NCBI GenBank assembly: GCA_014843695.1
Contig: CM026387.1
Location: 80,965,128 to 81,029,127 of the forward strand
Length of the DNA stretch: 64,000 nucleotides
Direction: 5' to 3'
DNA from: Archivesica marissinica
Lineage: Eukaryota; Mollusca; Bivalvia; Venerida; Vesicomyidae
In this document: piece by piece, positions 1-9,998 of the stretch
Layout of the letters: every line of letters starts with the position of its first letter
Position numbering within the stretch: the first letter of the stretch is position 1
The notes under the pieces: generated by a model
What the model saw: only the letters and a program-made list of their open reading frames with translations
Databases searched by the model: none
What the model was told of the DNA's origin: nothing
Made by a program: the position numbers and the translations under genes

Positions 1-1500
1 TCTGGAATGAAATCCGCCTTTATCATTAGATTTCGATTTAATAACCAGTTCCAAATTTCTAGAGCAACCTGGTTGCAATTTCTTGACACTGTGCCCCACC
101 CCATCTTGTTCAGATAAGCCTGAGTTGTTCTGTTGTCTGTCTGAATCAGAACTGGTGTATCTGACTTGTTTTTCAGAAAAGATCTTACTGAGTGGTGAAC
201 AACTAAAGGTTATCGAGCATTGATATGTAGGTCTCTTTCGGACCCGATTCAAGGACCCCCGATTCGGGTTCCCTCGCATACTGCTCCCCATCCCCAATCC
301 GAGGCATCTGTTTGGATGATCATAGTGGGTTTGGATTTACCATTGATTTCCCATTCTAGTGATCTAAATGGTGAATCCACCAATTTAATTCTTGCTTTGC
401 ATTTTCGGGCAACGTTATTTTTGTATTGTAATTTGTTGAAATACTGTATGCATGATTTTTTGCATCTTGCAGTGCTCGATAATGCAGCGGGGCAGAAAAT
501 ACCGCTTGAATAGAAGCAGTTAGATTTCTTATCACTTCCGCCAATTTTCTTACAGATACTGTGGTGGATTCTAGAACCTCCTGACATAACTTTTTCACCT
601 TTGCAATTTTATGCTTGGGAAGAGAGAGTGTCATTTCCCGAGAATTTAGTTTGAAACCTATGTATTCTATGTTCTGTGTTGGGTTTAAAACTGATTTTTT
701 GTAATTGATCAGAAAGCACAGACCTGTTAAAATCTCTATTGCTCTTGAACAGTCTCGGATCAGCTGATCGTCCAGGTAGATGACCATTCGAATTCCCATT
801 CTGCGCAGAAACGTTACTGGAACTTTCAGCATTTTGGAGAAGGAGTAAGGAGCGCTATGGCTATCCCGAAGGGGAGTACGAGAAATTCGAATACCTTTCC
901 CTGAAACTTGAATCTCAGAAACCTGCGGTAAGTTTTGTGTATGCTTATTGAAAAATATGCATCCATCAGATCTAGTTTTATTAGCCAATCGTTTGGTTGT
1001 ATCATGTCTTTGACTATGTTTATACCTTCCATCTTGAAATGTTGATACTGTAAATGAGTGTTAATTTTTCTTAGGTTTATTACCGGTCTTTGACCACCTC
1101 CCGTTTGCTCGACTAGAAATAAGGGGCTTATTAAACCGTTGGAAAAGTGATCTACTTCCTTTATTGCTCCTTCGTCTAACAAAGCTTGAACTTTTAATTC
1201 TATCAACTTTGTCTTTCTTTGATTGAATTTTGCGTATATGGCTTGCTGTGGGTGGCTTAGGACAGGTTGGGTTACAAAATTTAGTTTTAGACCCAAGACA
1301 TTTCCTTGTATCCACTGATCGTTCGTCAGAACTAGCCAATTTTGATAGAATAATTTTATACGACCCCCTACAGGAATATTTTTCAGTGTTTCCACTGCAA
1401 TATGGAACTGAACCAATGACCATGGTATTACCTGAACTACTGGTTGAACTGTTTGGTGATTGTTCTTTTGGACTGCCACTGTCCCCTGCCGCGTCCTCTG
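1..1500 (-). pseudogene. DIRS reverse transcriptase / RNase H, copy 1, partial
   Basis: Minus-strand translation shows RT motifs: LIKLDLMDAYFSI with the first catalytic Asp, FLVLPFGIA, and VIYLDDQL with the YxDD box. The RNase H start QTDASDWGWGA lies at about 290-320. A short deletion follows the YLDD box compared with copy 2, and indels split the frame near 870. The two stop codons that copy 2 carries after NYKKSV are absent here, so this copy keeps the older reading at those positions. The coding sequence continues beyond the left edge of the window. Confidence 0.75.
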
Positions 1501-2950
1501 TCTCGGTAGTTCTGGCCCCCAAACTGAGCTGTCGTTGAGGGCCTCCTCGAAAAAACTGGTTATCGTTCTGTTTCCGAGGTTTGTAGGAAGATTTGTCGGC
1601 AGAGTACTATTTCTTGAAAGGTACCATCTTTGATAACTCACGTTGTCTTGGCTTTCGGTAGACATCAGTTTCATAAATTTTCTACCGAATAGATTGGTCT
1701 TAGATTTCAACAGAGCCTTCCTACCGGCAGAGGCATCTAATAAGTCTAGCGAATCTGGCAGTACTTTGGAAATTATCGACTTCCTGCGATCAGCCATGTA
1801 AACATAGTGCGCATTCCCAATCAAAACCAAAGCGCGTTGTACGACACTAATAACATCTGTCGGATTAATGGATTTGCCCTTTCTCTTTAAACGCTCTGCT
1901 TCTTTCCAAAGAATAGACAAGGGTCCCACAGCATCAAGTATTCTGTCCTGAGTGTTAATGATAACCTCCCTCTTACCAGAAAGAGGTGCGTTAAATCTCT
2001 GACGAAACAGTTTCTTAATAAAGCGATCAGTCTCTTTAGTCGCCAATTTCTTACTGTCTGGTTTAGGACAATCCTTCGTGGTGTCCTGGCGAACTTTCTT
2101 CTTAATGCCACTGTTCGCGAACTTCTCAATGTATTGACACATTTTCTTGGGTATATTCGACCCTTGAGAATTGAAATTGAAGGTAGACGGATCAAATAAC
2201 GACTCGTCGTCATTGTCAGATGATTCTGAACTCAATTCGTCAGAATCTGATCGATATCCACTGAAATCCTTGAACTTTTCATTCATTTCCTCATTCCTCA
2301 TTCCTATCTCTATTAAGAAATATATCAAAAGATACCATCAGTATCGTCCCTCTATGTTCAAATTTATTGAACTGGTAACCTCGATCAAAAAAGTCGATAT
2401 ATTAAACTTGGCGAAATATATAAAAGAAGCCATTGTACTAAGAAGTACTATTGTAACTGCTAACAATTAATTATGTTCATTCTCTATTCCGTAAATTGAA
2501 TCATCATTATTATAATACTACATGTCAGTCGATTTATGTGAATATATGAATGTAAAATCTATTGTATTACGTGACCAATATGTAATTGTATATTTGTATG
2601 TTTACGACGATGTACCATGTACAAGTCTTAAAATAAACATCTGTTCTGTTCTGTTCTGTTCTATTCCGGTGTGGTCTAAAACCCGCATCCGGGTCACGCG
2701 GTCGCCACAGACGAGGTTCGTTATCGTCTTCATGCCCGCTTATCTCACCGGGTTCAACATTTCTAAATGGATAGACCTGGCTTGTCGTTTCATTATTGCC
2801 CTGAACTGGCGTGTCTATTTTGCCCTGAAATGGCTTCTCTTTTGTGCCCTGAGTTGGCTTGACAGAAACATTGTCATCTGAACTAATATCCGTGTAATCT
2901 AATTCTGTTCCGGCTCCTAAAGGAGTCAACAAAAGTTGTTTCTGCGACAT
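1482..2950 (-). pseudogene. DIRS gag-like ORF, copy 1, interrupted
   Basis: The ATG at 2948-2950 begins MSQKQLLLTP, as in copy 2. The protein is polar and acidic at the N-terminus (runs of S, D and E), then has a helical middle segment (SILWKEAERLKRKGKSI) typical of DIRS gag-like proteins. The frame is broken by the LINE-tail insertion at 2315-2659. One C is missing near 1543 relative to copy 2, which joins the gag-derived frame to the reverse transcriptase frame in an accidental fusion of 500 codons. The Arg-Gly-rich C-terminal end lies in another frame near 1482-1530. Not functional as it stands. Confidence 0.7.
2315..2659 (+). mobile_element. 5'-truncated LINE tail inserted in DIRS copy 1
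   Basis: These 345 bases are absent from copy 2, which reads straight from TCTATT into CCGGTG. The insert is flanked by TCTATT on both sides (2309-2314 and 2660-2665), a likely 6-bp target duplication. Its right end has AAATAAA-like sequence and then four CTGTT repeats. A short microsatellite tail with extreme 5' truncation is typical of some non-LTR retrotransposons. No coding part remains, so the family is unknown. Confidence 0.6.
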
Positions 2951-3040
2951 AAATCAACCTAAAATTACCAAAGTCCACGTGGTCAAAACACAAGTATTAC
3001 ACACTATATTATCGAATGACTTATAATGAGAGCTAAAATT

Positions 3041-3205
3041 GAAAGCAGGTATTACACGCGTGACCGCCTCTATATAGTGGTTCATACCATTATTAGATGA
3101 GGGTATTGGACGAGTCCATTTTTAATAGGGACTTTTAACAGCTGATTATGCTGAATTTGAAGGCGATTGCAATGTTATATCTTACGAATTTTCTGAAGTA
3201 TAATT
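3041..3205. repeat. Right terminal inverted repeat of DIRS copy 1
   Basis: This matches the right end of copy 2 (41048-41197) and the reverse complement of its left end (36001-36216). It keeps about 19 bases (GACGAGTCC... to ...TAATAG) that the right repeat of copy 2 has lost. No partner is visible because the left end of copy 1 lies outside the window. Confidence 0.75.
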
Positions 3206-3404
3206 GAAAATTAAATACTTATTAAAACCAGAAATTTTGAAATACTGAAATGGAAATAAAGCACTAATGCTCAATTAAGAAATGTTTTAAATCAGATCAG
3301 ATCGCGGTTGAACTAATTAGCAGCTGTTTCTCGAAATGGATAAGAGACACACAATCAATAAATCAAATGGATACATTATTTACATAAATAAAAGGATTGT
3401 CTTT

Positions 3405-3720
3405 GAAGAATATAAAAACAGGTTTTGGCAACAATTCTAATCAGAGGTATAGTAGTAAACATAATTCTAAGCTGGTCGGATACAGGTTTATTCCGAAAGT
3501 CATTTTCATATAATGAGGCTTTCTCTAAGAGAACAGCTCTCAAATCATCATACAGTGAACATTCTAATAATAAATGACTTTCGTCTTCTAATACATTACA
3601 GAAAGGGCACTTACGTTCATCAAGTGGTAAATTCTCATACCTTCCGGTTTCTATACGTAATGGAGTAACTCACATCTAAATTTACATAATGATGATCTGT
3701 GACGTGTGGGTAAAATCATT
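3405..3720 (-). pseudogene. LINE reverse transcriptase C-terminal relic
   Basis: Minus-strand translation gives IETGRYENLPLDERKCPFC, then EDESHLLLECSLYDD. This is the Cys/His-containing C-terminal tail (C-x2-C, EDE-x-H, C) seen after the RT domain in many animal non-LTR retrotransposons. The upstream piece (RSSLCKFRCELL) is in a different frame, so a single-base indel lies near 3665. There is no start codon and the fragment ends in non-coding DNA. It is a dead LINE fragment, not a host gene. Confidence 0.65.
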
Positions 3721-3893
3721 AGATGTTTGCTTGCCCAACACTTACATTTTAATATGAATTAATCAGGTCTTACATACATTCTTTATGATTTAGTACAATT
3801 GAATGATGCAATTTTACATTAAAAAAAATCAACTGATATATTTCAACACGCAGTACCCTGCGAAAAAATTGTCAATATTATATATATAATTAG

Positions 3894-4290
3894 TAGGGAT
3901 GGCAACGAATAGCGATTTTACTATTCGAATATTCGGTCGGGAAGGTATTCGATTATTCGCTATAATTCTATCAAACACTCAAATCAATCAAATTGTCATT
4001 TTTGAGGACAATATAATAAAAATCGTATTTTAAATAGTATTTTTGGGTAATATTGAACAGTAAATAAAACATTTAAGATATATGGGGTGGTTGCTGTTGT
4101 AAAGTGTATGTAACATTTCAAAGGAATTCCTTAACACCTACTGTAATTATAACTGTTTGTGATGGTTTCAAAAGAAACAAACGTATCGGACAGTTTATTT
4201 CATATATGCAAATTATATAACATTTGTTCCGAATAATTGAATAGTATTTGGATATTCGGACGCCCGAGCGAATATTCGTTGCCATCCCTA
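3894..4290. mobile_element. hAT-like non-autonomous element (MITE)
   Basis: The 397-bp element starts TAGGGATGGCAACGAATA and ends with the exact reverse complement, giving 18-bp terminal inverted repeats. The flanks ATAATTAG and TTAATCAG agree at 6 of 8 positions, fitting an old 8-bp target duplication of the hAT type. The inside is AT-rich with repeated ATTCG motifs and no open frame. Confidence 0.65.
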
Positions 4291-4298
4291 TTAATCAG

Positions 4299-5618
4299 CA
4301 CAATGAATGGCCACACTCACCAACTATTCTAAATCGACTTAATATACATGTATGTTGTTGCAGAAACATATCGTTGTGTTATATTCGACATTCTAAAATC
4401 TAGATTTCCAGTAAATGAATTCGAACCACTCCCTAGCAGAAAGTGGAATTTCCCAAACAATGAGCACAGCAAAGCCTGTTGGATATTTGTCCATTGCTGC
4501 ACCTGGACCTCATTTTCACTGTCGTAGAAACATCGACGCTCTCCGGGATTGATGGCAGCTGACAACAGGGAAACTGTTTGGCGTGTGGCTCATACAAATG
4601 AACTTATCCCATAAACATTACAGGCATAGGCAGACAACTACATGTCAAGGATAGAAAGAGAGATGCAGCATTCCAGGATGCCTTGTACTGCCATTGTGGG
4701 GTTAAATTAAGCATAATGGATAGGTTGTTTGACACAATCATATTAAAACTCTGTAATCATGAAGTATTTGCCAACTGCCAGCAATACAAATAATAGAAGA
4801 CACACACATTTCTCTTATTATATTTTTTATTAAAAGTTGTATGGTAGCATTATAGTCAAGGCAGTTTTACAATATATTTGTTTCCGTGATAAATGACTCC
4901 AGTACTCGTAGCTAAAACACCACTTAGAGGACATGAGTACGAGCCAGACCCAGGTGCTTTGAATACGCGCCCATACTCGAATGCACAACATTGTAACAGC
5001 TTGAAATACGATTCAATTTATTTACTTTCGACATTCGTTAAAATAGACCACCAATCAGATCCTTGATCAAAGCAATGCCAAGAGACTGATAGCATTATCC
5101 AAATAACCACTTTAAATTATACAGATGTGTCGAATGATGAACACATTATATAATTTTGGTCTAATTAAGTCAAGAATTACAAGTACAGAAATACAAATAT
5201 AATTGTATACCGGTGTCCCTGCTTGTTATGACATACATGTTATTAAAATATGCTAGAAGTCGCTACCGAAGTTAGTCCCATTGATATTATGATTTGCTAC
5301 GGAGAAATATAGCTACGGAGAAAGATGAATGAAAACATAGAATTTACAAGTCAAAAGAGAATGTATATGACTGTATAGTATTCAAGTACATTAAACATGT
5401 CTTAGGATGGACTTCATTAATGAAACACACGCCAGGTAATACTGATTTTACAGCAATTAAAATTACACAGACAGATATTGTGACATCATCTAGAATGGGA
5501 ATATCGATTTTAGAGTCTTCAAATTAGTTTTGAAAATTTCCCAATGTCCGTATTTGCATATATGATTGCCTGTATATATGGTATGACTGTCAATAATAGT
5601 ATTAAGGACAAAAGATTT
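4299..5618. other. Intergenic stretch, no firm gene
   Basis: No repeat or gene is recognised. One minus-strand open stretch (4329-4560) follows a good polypyrimidine-AG (ending at about 4562) and reads AAINPGERRCFYDSENEV; it could be an exon of an unknown gene. No donor site in a sensible place or homology supports it. Confidence 0.3.
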
Positions 5619-5812
5619 GCACGGGTATTTTTTCATATCAGCAAATAAAAGTCAATAACAAGCAGTACCACTTTAACTACTATGTAATCTATACTGTCAA
5701 TGTGTCATAAACATTCTCAGAAGTTGATCAAAATCAATTTGTATTACATAATATTTAATGTGGTACTGCTTGTTATTGACTTTAATTGCTGATATGAAGA
5801 AATACTCATGTA
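5619..5812. repeat. Fold-back (inverted repeat) element
   Basis: The left arm (CACGGGTATTTTTTCATATC onward, to about 5673) is repeated in inverted form on the right (GGTACTGCTTGTTATTGACT to ACTCATG, about 5762-5812). The arms are about 50 bases long with few mismatches, around a unique spacer of about 90 bases. It would form a long hairpin and resembles a MITE; termini and target duplication are not resolved. Confidence 0.6.
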
Positions 5813-6414
5813 AAACCGTTGCCTATAAGTATATATACAATAGCGTAATTATATAGTATGCTGAAAATATACCTGATATGAAAGTATATTTCACGAAGTC
5901 CATAAAGAATTATCTTTAAATTGGTAACAACAAAGTCTCAATTAATCGTGTTTTCATGCAAGGAACCAACAACTACATTACATCCCATGGAACAGTTATT
6001 AATAGTACATAAGTGCAGAATAGTCTTAAGCTTGCTTGTTAAAACAACAATGTTATAATCATACATTGCCCTCGTATCAATACACCATACTACCCCACTC
6101 ATACACATATATGTAACAAGAATAACAACAGAATTTTAAGACAATAATAACAAGCATCTGAAATAACAAAATCAAAGCAGATAGTGCAACCACAATTTCC
6201 CACCACCGACTGCATACACGTGAACCATCCCTCTTCAAAGCGAATTCCAAATGTTTTCAAATGAACTATGTATGTATTCACAAAGTTCTAACCCCACTAT
6301 AAAGCTGACACTAATATATATACTGTCCAATATAAAGAGTTTAAATATCACCTATTCGAATTTACATGTTACCCACGTAATAAGCTCTAGACATGGTTGA
6401 CATGCATGCAGGTG
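5813..6414. other. AT-rich intergenic stretch
   Basis: I see no gene, RNA or repeat here. Short open stretches lack splice context. Confidence 0.4.
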
Positions 6415-6660
6415 ACAACAAACCAAGATAAAGAATAAAATAACACTAATAATTGGAAATGAACAATGTTCTGTTGAATAATGTGTAATAATAATACAAC
6501 AAACCAAGATAAAGAATAAAATAACACTAATAATTGGAAATGAACAATGCTCTGTTGAATTATGTGTAATAATAATACAACAAACCAAGATAAAGAATAA
6601 AATAACACTAATAATTGGAAATGAACAATGTTCTGTTGAATTATTTGTAATAATAATATT
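6415..6660. repeat. 81-bp tandem repeat, 3 copies
   Basis: Units start with ACAACAAACCAAGATAAAG at 6415, 6496 and 6577 and are nearly identical. The period is a multiple of three, which explains repetitive open stretches on the minus strand. Confidence 0.85.
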
Positions 6661-6942
6661 ACTATATAAACTTTAATGAAAATTAGTCTTAACACAGAAA
6701 TGGAAATGGCATAATTATGTTGCATAACAAGTCAAAAGTTTCATTTTATAGCAGAAAGAAACAAAGGGTCTTGTAAATAACAACTGTTAGATATATGATT
6801 GACAGGTGGTAATAATCAAGAATCAATACAATACTACTTGAATGAAAGAACATTCATTCACCTTCATATTTTCAAGCTGTGTAATGGAGGTAAATACTTC
6901 ATTAATGTAATAAACAGACCACACTGCTAGACTGTGTAATAA

Positions 6943-7426
6943 ATAAGTTGTAGGTGTTTATAGTCGCACCAACAGCTGGCAGAGGAACACTCCAGGTGCC
7001 CCTCCATGTGTAATAGGTTGTAGGTGTTTATAGTCGCACCAACAACTGGCAGAGGAACACTCCAGGTGCCCCTCCATGTGTAATAAGTTGTAGGTGTTTA
7101 TAGTCGCACCAACAGCTGGCAGAGGAGGATACCAGGTGCCCCTCCATGTGTAATAAGTTGTAGGTGTTTATAGTCGCACCAACAGCTGGCAGAGGAACAC
7201 TCCAGGTGCCCCTCCATGTGTAATAAGTTGTAGGTGTTTATAGTCGCACCAACAGCTGGCAGAGGAACACTCCAGGTGCCCCTCCATGTGTAATAAGTTG
7301 TAGGTGTTTATAGTCGCACCAACAACTGGCAGAGGAACACTCCAGGTGCCCCTCCATGAGTAATAAGTTGTAGGTGTTTATAGTCGCACCAACAGCTGGC
7401 AGAGGAACACTCCATGTGCCCCTCCA
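6943..7426. repeat. 70-bp tandem repeat, about 7 copies
   Basis: TAGGTGTTTATAGTCGCACC recurs at 6951, 7021, 7091, 7161, 7231, 7301 and 7371. The copies differ at only a few sites (for example AACAGCTGG versus AACAACTGG), indicating recent amplification. Confidence 0.9.
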
Positions 7427-8123
7427 AAACAGTATTTAATGCACAGATGGGCACCCAGGTAGAACCACTGATCTTCTGCAAACCAGCGGAATAGACAGTG
7501 AAATAACGGCGGTAAATACCTCACAGATGTCAATAACATATCATAATACCAGACTGTATAATAGTGTAAATACCTCTATGATGCAATCACCGCTCACATT
7601 CACAGCTGATATTTCAGTCTATGTAATACTTTTAGTCGTAAAGTACAATTGTTCTCTGCATAACATACAGTTGGTCAATGTCAATAAACAACACAGTATG
7701 CGAAGTCTTGGTATCTCACACACATATATCAATTGCTTCCCATACAAAGCCACATATAGCATAGCATCAGGTCTACAACTATATAGTAGGTCTGCCTGCA
7801 TATTGCCAATAATATACAAGCAAACATAGAAAGTTAATATAATCAAATGAAAATGTACAACATACGAACGTATATTCCAAGCAACATTAAGCAACGTTTT
7901 CAACAAAAAGTCCATAAAGTGTAACTTTAAATTCGCTAAGATCAAAGTCTCTCAATTAATCTTATATGCTGCAAGGAATTCACAATTACATTACATATCC
8001 ATAGGCCGTAAAACAAAATGATGTGACACCATTATACATGTGTTCACAGTTAGGTAGAACAGAAATTAGTATAACATGATTTTCATACAAATAAGTGCAG
8101 AATAATGGTAAGTTTGCTTTTAA
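7427..8123. other. Intergenic stretch without recognised features
   Basis: No conserved coding signal, tRNA-like sequence or repeat is visible. Overlapping open stretches of about 100 codons on both strands lack any recognisable motif. Confidence 0.4.
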
Positions 8124-8374
8124 ACCGCTTTCGTGGTCGAGTGGGTAAGATCGCTGACTTGTGTATCAATGTAACCTATCATCTCTGATGGTCATGGGTT
8201 CGAGCCCCGCTTAGACCGTGTCTCATTTATATGAACAAGTTGGCAGTTTCTTACGGAGGTTGGTGCACCAAGTACTGGTTAACCACTGGAGCCTGCCCAG
8301 GAAAGGCGCTGTTAGGTAAACTGCCTGTCGCTCAAATGGTAAACTGGTAGCGAAGTTAAATTAAAAAAAAAAAA
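8124..8374 (+). mobile_element. tRNA-derived SINE, family 1, tail type B
   Basis: The head has a Pol III A box (TGGTCGAGTGG) and B box (GGTTCGAGCCCC). It is followed by the body shared by all family 1 copies (GGAGGTTGGTGCACCAAGTA, CTGGAGCCTGCCCAGGAAAG) and the tail GGTAGCGAAGTTAAATT with a run of A. This is the most complete copy in the window and is the reference for the unoccupied DIRS insertion site. Confidence 0.8.
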
Positions 8375-8753
8375 ACTTGCTTATTAAAACAACATTAATA
8401 ACATATTTAAATAATCATACACCGCTTTCCTATTTAAGCGCAATACTACCTCCCAATTATAGTCATACGTTTGTCAATACAAGTACAAGTATGCAACAAC
8501 AATAAAAATGATATTTTAAGACAAATACAAATATTAGTAACAACAAATTGAGATTGTATGCATCCACAATCAAACCACAGACTGCATACATTCTTATGCA
8601 TCCCTATCCTATATCTTTAAGCTACATATTCACTAAATTTCACATCTTTGTCCAATATATGTGTACAAATTTTAAATGATGTTAAATGACAGATTATGTG
8701 CATGGGCTCCAGAAATGATTCACATGTATGGGGCAGAATACAAAACAATATTA

Positions 8754-9001
8754 TGTTATATTTATATTTCGGGTTTTACGCCTGCATCAGCACCATTTCG
8801 GGCTATATCGCCGGCGGGCAGTTTACCTAACAACACCTTTCCTGGGCAGGCTCCAGCAGTTAATCAGTACTTGGGTGCAGCAACCTCCGTAAGAAACTGC
8901 CAACTTTTTCATATAAATGAGACACGGCCTGAGCGTCAGTGATGATAGGTTACAGTGGTATACAAGTCAGCGACCTTAATCACTCGACCACGGAGGCGGA
9001 C
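8754..9001 (-). mobile_element. tRNA-derived SINE, family 1, tail type A
   Basis: This is a reverse-oriented copy with the same head and body, but its 3' end is the alternative tail. On the plus strand that tail reads TATTTCGGGTTTTACGCC and GGCTATATCGCCGGCGGGCA. Part of the B-box region is missing. Confidence 0.8.
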
Positions 9002-9224
9002 ACAAAACAATATACAATATGACATTTGGAATGTCTTAACTATTTACAATATAACATTAATAATTTGAAATGAACAAGGCACGGGTGGGGTGAAATAACA
9101 CGTGTAATAATATATTATTCTTAACTATCACAATATACATGAAATATCGTCATAACAAAGAATAGGAAACAACATAGTATGATGTTGCACAACAAGTAAA
9201 AGCTTAATATATATTATATATATA

Positions 9225-9480
9225 CCTAGTGGTTAAGGCGTCTGCCTTGGGAGCGGGAGGTCGAATGTTCGAATCTCGTCAGGTGTTCGTTTAGGTATGG
9301 CCAGTTGGTGAGACGCCAGCTAGTTAAATAATGGTCACCGATTGCCTACCAGTCTGGCATACAATCATAGCATTCGGAAAGTACATGACTTTGTACAGAT
9401 GTTCATAACAAGAGGTGTCTCATAAGTTAGAAATGGCTGGCCTTATGAATAGGGGTGACACTATCATAAACACACACTTT
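9225..9480 (+). mobile_element. SINE with a Pro-tRNA-like head
   Basis: CTAGTGGTTAAGGCGTCTGC (A box) and TGTTCGAATCTCG (B box) flank an anticodon-like loop with GGG. An unrelated body of about 180 bases follows. Only one copy is present here, so the SINE assignment rests on the tRNA-like promoter fused to a non-tRNA body. Confidence 0.5.
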
Positions 9481-9826
9481 ACTTTTACTTGATATATCGA
9501 AAGCAACTAGATTCTAGGAAATAACACGTTATATGTATACCTACAAATGTCAATTTTGTACTGCTTGAATGAATGATGAATTAACATCAGAGGTACATAC
9601 TTCCATGCTGTAATCCACGACACTCGGAGTCTGGTAATAATTACAGTTGTACAGTACAATGTCTCTCTACATAACATAGATTTGGTCCGCATCAATAAAC
9701 ACAGTCAATAAAAGAAGTCATAGTATATCACACAACACACCAATCGCTTCCATACGAAGCCTAACAATTATATTATTGCATCCAGTCTGCAACTGTATCG
9801 TAGCTGGGTCCATATCACAGTCAACA

Positions 9827-9998
9827 TCAATACCTACTATAATGTCCTGTCTGTTTCTCCTTCAACATAGCATAGGCACTAACCCAAGTGTGAACGCTGT
9901 GCTTATACACAATATCTTTGGGGAAGTCGGCCAAGATCTTCATATCAACAGTTGGGGTGTCCATGATATCTACATAATTGTATAACCATTCGCCAATC
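9827..9998 (-). CDS. RNF213: RNF213-like terminal exon C11 with stop codon
   Basis: After AATTTCAG the exon encodes IGEWLYNYVDIMDTPTVDMK, then LADFPKDIVYKHSVHTWVSA and YAMLKEKQ. It ends HYSRY and TGA at 9827-9829. This matches the last residues of RNF213 (FPEEILLASCVSVW-type segment), and the end position agrees with the family. No clear polyadenylation signal was seen just downstream. Confidence 0.82.

Larger units (their letters stand above)
1..3205 (-). mobile_element. DIRS-like retrotransposon, copy 1 (cut by the window start)
   Basis: This stretch is closely similar to the complete element at 36001-41197, matching it from about 38340 onward. Reading the minus strand, it holds the right terminal repeat, gag-like region, reverse transcriptase and the start of RNase H. 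The rest, including the tyrosine recombinase, would lie left of the window. It differs from copy 2 by a 345-bp insertion in gag and several indels, so it is a decayed copy. The end is placed where similarity to the copy 2 terminus (GAAGTATAATT) stops. Confidence 0.85.
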
